From: Candidatus Omnitrophota bacterium
GTDB lineage: Bacteria > Omnitrophota > Gorgyraeia > Gygaellales > Profunditerraquicolaceae
DNA: 9,234 bases
Direction: 5' to 3'
NCBI GenBank assembly: GCA_018818365.1
Contig: JAHISH010000217.1
Span: 1 to 9,234, forward strand
Shown: one piece after another, positions 6,670 through 9,234 of the stretch
How the letters are laid out: every line of letters begins with the position of its first letter
Numbering within the stretch: the stretch's first letter is position 1
The notes under the pieces: model-generated
What the model was told of the DNA's origin: nothing
Database searches by the model: none
What the model saw: the letters and a program-made list of their open reading frames with translations, nothing else
Program-made: the position numbers and the translations under genes

Positions 6670-7080
6670 ATGGTCGAGATGGAATTAAATAAGATAGTCA
6701 TTGACGAGAAAAGGCATGATCAGCTCATCGTCCTTAAAGAGAAGAACGGAAACCGTGTCCTTCCTATCGTGATCGGGTTGGCGGAAGCCTCGGCGATTAA
6801 ATTAAAGATTAGCGGTATCCATCCGCCCCGGCCGCTGACCCATGATCTGCTCCATGATGCCATCACCAATCTGGACGCAGGAATAGAAAAGATAATTATC
6901 GATAAGTTAGAAGAAACCACCTTTCACGCGAAGATTGTGATTAAGACCAATAACGGGGAATTCAAAATGGTAGATGCCCGTCCTTCCGATAGTATCGCGC
7001 TTGCCGTCAGAGCCCATGCGCCAATTTTCGTGGAAGATGATATTATCAAGCAAGCGGAGATCTTTAATCAGAATCAGTAG
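6670..7080 (+). CDS. DUF151 / bifunctional nuclease family protein
   Basis: The 136 residues match the DUF151 family, named after plant proteins reported with RNase and DNase activity. The role in bacteria is poorly known. Visible features are the start MVEMELNKIVID, LPIVIGLAEASAI (31-43), RPLTHDLL (54-61) and the family signature DARPSDSIALAVR (102-114). The C-terminus is short and has no UVR domain, which some relatives carry. The start at 6670 is supported by AAGGGAG (6654-6660) 9 bases upstream; an ATG at 6666 is in another frame. The gene begins 20 bases after nrdR and ends 24 bases before the nucleotidyltransferase, so it is probably cotranscribed with them. Confidence 0.9.
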   Translation: MVEMELNKIVIDEKRHDQLIVLKEKNGNRVLPIVIGLAEASAIKLKISGIHPPRPLTHDLLHDAITNLDAGIEKIIIDKLEETTFHAKIVIKTNNGEFKMVDARPSDSIALAVRAHAPIFVEDDIIKQAEIFNQNQ

Positions 7081-7104
7081 TTTCCCTTCGGTATAGCATG
7101 CCCT

Positions 7105-8565
7105 ATGCAGATTCCTTTCGTCTTAAGCGCTCCTGAAAAAAAGGTATTAACGATAATCCAACAAAATGCGGCATCCAGGAAGAAAGACCTTTTCTTGGTC
7201 GGCGGCCTTATCCGCGACGCATTACTGCGTAGAGAGAGCCAGGAACCTGATTTCGATCTCTGCCTTAAAGAAGGAGCGATTGCGTTTGCGCGGCCTTTAG
7301 CGAAACAATTGAAGGCGGGATTTGTGGTTTTAGATAAAGAACACGGCGCCTGCAGAATAGTAGTAAGACTGGATCAAAAGAATTACACTCTTGATTTTAC
7401 CGATTTCCGCGCCAAGACCCTGGAAAAGGATCTTTGCCTGCGCGATTTTACTATCAATGCCATTGGCTTGAGTTTAAAAGAGGTCTTGGCGCAAAAAGAG
7501 GCGCACTTCGTCGATCCTACCGGTGGGATGAAGGATCTGCGCGACAAGATCATCCGTGTGCCTGGACCGGAAAGCTTTGCGCAGGACCCTTTGCGTATCG
7601 TGCGGGCTTTTAGTTTCTCCGCGGCTTTAGATTTTGCCATTGAGCCAAAGACATTGCGGATGGCACACTTGCAGAGGAAGAAATTGCCCCTTGTTTCACT
7701 CGAGCGTATCCGCGATGAGTTCTTCCGTCTTTTTGAGGCAGAGGCTTCTTACAAGCGGTTAGTTTCTATGGATGAGTGCGGCATTTTGAAAGTAATTATC
7801 CCTGAAATTAAGCCGATGCGTAATAGGTATCAGGGGCCGTATCATCACCTTGATATATGGAAGCATACTTTAGAGACCATTAAGAAATATGAGGAATTAT
7901 TGGGAGAGCTTGCGCGTAATTGCGATATTCAGGAGTATCTGCGCACTCCTTTGTCCCGCGGAAGAACACGCAGGGCGCTTATAAAACTAGGGGCTTTGTT
8001 GCACGATATCGGTAAGCCCGCGGCGCAACGCCGCCGTGACGGAAAAATCAAATTCCACGGACACGAGAGAATCGGTATGCATATCAGCAAGGAAATCGCC
8101 AAACGGCTGAAGCTCTCTAATGACGAAATCCGCGCCCTGGAAAAGATGGTCATGTGGCATTTACGTCCGGGATATTTGGGAGATACCGACAGACCCACTG
8201 CGCGCGCGGTCTTTCGCTACTTTCGCGATACGCAAGAGGAGGCAGTCAGCACGCTGCTTCTTTCTATTGCCGACCAGCGGGCCACCCGAGGGCGGTTGAC
8301 CACTAAGGCTGCGGTAATCCAGCATGAACGGGTGGCATTGCGACTCATTAAGGAATATTTCAGGCGGAAGAAAGAGAAAAAGCCTGCGCGCCTTATTAAC
8401 GGAGATGAGGTGATGCACAGATTCCGTCTTTCTCCGTCACCTTTGGTAGGGAAGATTCTTTCAGAAATAGAGGAACAGTGCGCGATCGGGAAGATAACAA
8501 CGAAGAAAGAGGCGTTGCTTCTCGGGGCTAAGATTATTGCCGCGCAACAAAGAGTCCGTCAGTAG
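7105..8565 (+). CDS. cca: CCA tRNA nucleotidyltransferase / poly(A) polymerase with HD domain
   Basis: A class II nucleotidyltransferase that either adds or repairs the CCA end of tRNA or adds poly(A) tails to RNA; sequence alone does not separate these well. The 486 residues run: LVGGLIRDALL (31-41), the catalytic pair Asp49/Asp51 in DFDL, LRDFTINAI (112-120), DPTGG, DPLRIVRAF (161-169) and the RNA-binding head SLERIRDEF (198-206). Then follows an HD phosphohydrolase-type domain: HHLDIWKHT (247-255), LLHDIGKP (298-305), FHGHE (317-321), WHL (351-353) and SIADQ (387-391). The HD metal ligands (His254, His300, Asp301, Asp390) look intact, so phosphatase or phosphodiesterase activity is possible. 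No good ribosome binding site precedes ATG 7105. A nearby ATG at 7098 opens only a short unrelated frame. This is the last gene of the run; no clear terminator follows. Confidence 0.92.
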   Translation: MQIPFVLSAPEKKVLTIIQQNAASRKKDLFLVGGLIRDALLRRESQEPDFDLCLKEGAIAFARPLAKQLKAGFVVLDKEHGACRIVVRLDQKNYTLDFTDFRAKTLEKDLCLRDFTINAIGLSLKEVLAQKEAHFVDPTGGMKDLRDKIIRVPGPESFAQDPLRIVRAFSFSAALDFAIEPKTLRMAHLQRKKLPLVSLERIRDEFFRLFEAEASYKRLVSMDECGILKVIIPEIKPMRNRYQGPYHHLDIWKHTLETIKKYEELLGELARNCDIQEYLRTPLSRGRTRRALIKLGALLHDIGKPAAQRRRDGKIKFHGHERIGMHISKEIAKRLKLSNDEIRALEKMVMWHLRPGYLGDTDRPTARAVFRYFRDTQEEAVSTLLLSIADQRATRGRLTTKAAVIQHERVALRLIKEYFRRKKEKKPARLINGDEVMHRFRLSPSPLVGKILSEIEEQCAIGKITTKKEALLLGAKIIAAQQRVRQ

Positions 8566-8594
8566 TCTTTTCCCCGGGGCCGGTGGTTCAATGG

Positions 8595-8623
8595 TTTACA
8601 AAAACAGAAGAGCGTAGTATAAT
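8595..8623 (+). promoter_or_regulatory. Sigma-70-type promoter for the DUF1846 gene
   Basis: A -35 box TTTACA (8595-8600, 5 of 6 matches to consensus) and a perfect -10 box TATAAT (8618-8623) are separated by exactly 17 bases. Transcription should start near 8630-8633, and the ATG of the next gene is at 8633. No ribosome binding site lies between. This is the only convincing promoter in the window, and it separates the DUF1846 gene from the operon upstream. Confidence 0.75.
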
Positions 8624-8632
8624 ATAAAAACA

Positions 8633-9234
8633 ATGGCAAAAAACATAGGGTTTGATAACGAGAAGTATCTTAAAGAACAGACTGCCGCGATAGTTGATCG
8701 CGTGAGGAAGTTCGATAATAAGCTCTATCTTGAATTCGGCGGAAAGCTTTGTTTCGATTATCACGCGGCGCGCGTCTTGCCCGGATATGACCCGAATGTC
8801 AAGATCAGACTTCTTCAGCAACTTAAAGATAAGATCGATATCGTTCTTTGTATTTACGCCACGGATATCGAGAAGGGCAGGGTTCGCGGAGATTTCGGGA
8901 TTACCTACGATGCGGCGACGCTGAAGCTTATCGATGACCTGCGCAAGTGGGGGTTGGATATCTTGTCGGTCGTGATCACGCGTTTTGCCAATCAGTCCGC
9001 CGCGGTAATTTTTAAGAATAAATTAGAGCGCCGCGGGGTCAAGGTATATCTGCATTATCCTATCGAAGGGTATCCCGCGGATGTCAATTCCATCGTAAGC
9101 GAGAAGGGATTTGGCCGTAATGAGTATATCGAGACCAAGCGGCCGATTGTGGTAGTTACTGCGCCCGGTCCCAATAGCGGGAAACTTTCCACTTGTCTGT
9201 CGCAGCTCTATCAGGAGCATAAGCGCGGTATCAA
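8633..9234 (+). CDS. DUF1846 (UPF0371) family protein, 5' part, cut by the window end
   Basis: The frame stays open from ATG 8633 to the window edge, giving 200 codons of a family usually near 500 residues. It closely matches DUF1846 as I know it: [16 protein letters not shown] at the start, [69 protein letters not shown] and [21 protein letters not shown]. The last block resembles a nucleotide-binding loop (GPNSGK) but does not fit the strict Walker A pattern, because Leu follows the GK. The family occurs mainly in anaerobes and Firmicutes, and its cellular role is unsettled. The start is fixed by the conserved N-terminus. The gene has its own strong promoter and essentially no 5' leader. 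The product is probably cytosolic, as no signal peptide is seen. Confidence 0.92.
   Translation, partial: MAKNIGFDNEKYLKEQTAAIVDRVRKFDNKLYLEFGGKLCFDYHAARVLPGYDPNVKIRLLQQLKDKIDIVLCIYATDIEKGRVRGDFGITYDAATLKLIDDLRKWGLDILSVVITRFANQSAAVIFKNKLERRGVKVYLHYPIEGYPADVNSIVSEKGFGRNEYIETKRPIVVVTAPGPNSGKLSTCLSQLYQEHKRGI

Noticed and set aside
8572..8583. GC-rich palindrome CCCCGGGG plus CCGG after the nucleotidyltransferase stop, as a terminator
   Set aside because: There is no loop and no T run after it, so it does not form a usable intrinsic terminator.
8579..8610. Stretch resembling the 5' half of a tRNA (GGTTCAATGGTT)
   Set aside because: No anticodon arm, T-arm or matching acceptor strand follows; the promoter and the gene start occupy the space.

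Overview
The window is a dense bacterial operon, all on the + strand, for nucleotide and tRNA metabolism. Genes overlap by 4 bases or are a few bases apart. The gene order ywlC(tsaC)-ywlE-rpiB-glyA recalls the Bacillus ywl-glyA region, but here the first two are one fused gene. The mix (this fusion, comEB-nrdR next to glyA, DUF151, an HD-domain tRNA nucleotidyltransferase, DUF1846) suggests a deep-branching, probably uncultured anaerobic bacterium. Candidatus Omnitrophota is my best guess, at low confidence, because no rRNA or marker gene in the window settles it.

Layout. Bases 2-535 hold the 3' part of purD, which carries an in-frame TAA (71-73) where the family normally has Lys and an octamer repeat expansion (353-384). 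Bases 532-2361 hold an AT-richer gene for an exported beta-propeller-like protein with a DUF4367-like C-terminal domain; it separates purD from purE and looks like an insertion into the operon. A 71-base AT-rich spacer with a small hairpin leads into purE (2433-2915). Then come a TsaC/YrdC-LMW phosphatase fusion (2918-3979), rpiB (3976-4440), glyA (4437-5687, GTG start), dCMP deaminase comEB (5691-6167), nrdR (6164-6649), a DUF151 bifunctional-nuclease-family gene (6670-7080) and a CCA-adding/poly(A) polymerase (7105-8565). A short spacer carries a near-consensus sigma-70 promoter (8595-8623) just ahead of a DUF1846 gene (8633 to the window end, truncated), which is probably transcribed with almost no leader.

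How the genes fit together. PurD and PurE act in de novo purine synthesis. GlyA makes 5,10-methylene-tetrahydrofolate and ComEB makes dUMP, the two inputs for dTMP synthesis. NrdR represses ribonucleotide reductase genes in response to nucleotide levels, and RpiB supplies ribose 5-phosphate for PRPP. The YrdC half of the fusion (t6A synthesis) and the nucleotidyltransferase act on tRNA. There is no CRISPR array, transposase or complete RNA gene in the window. The points that most deserve a second look are the damaged or recoded purD with its repeat and foreign-looking neighbour, the phosphatase fusion, the unusual PurE residue, and the probably leaderless DUF1846 transcript.
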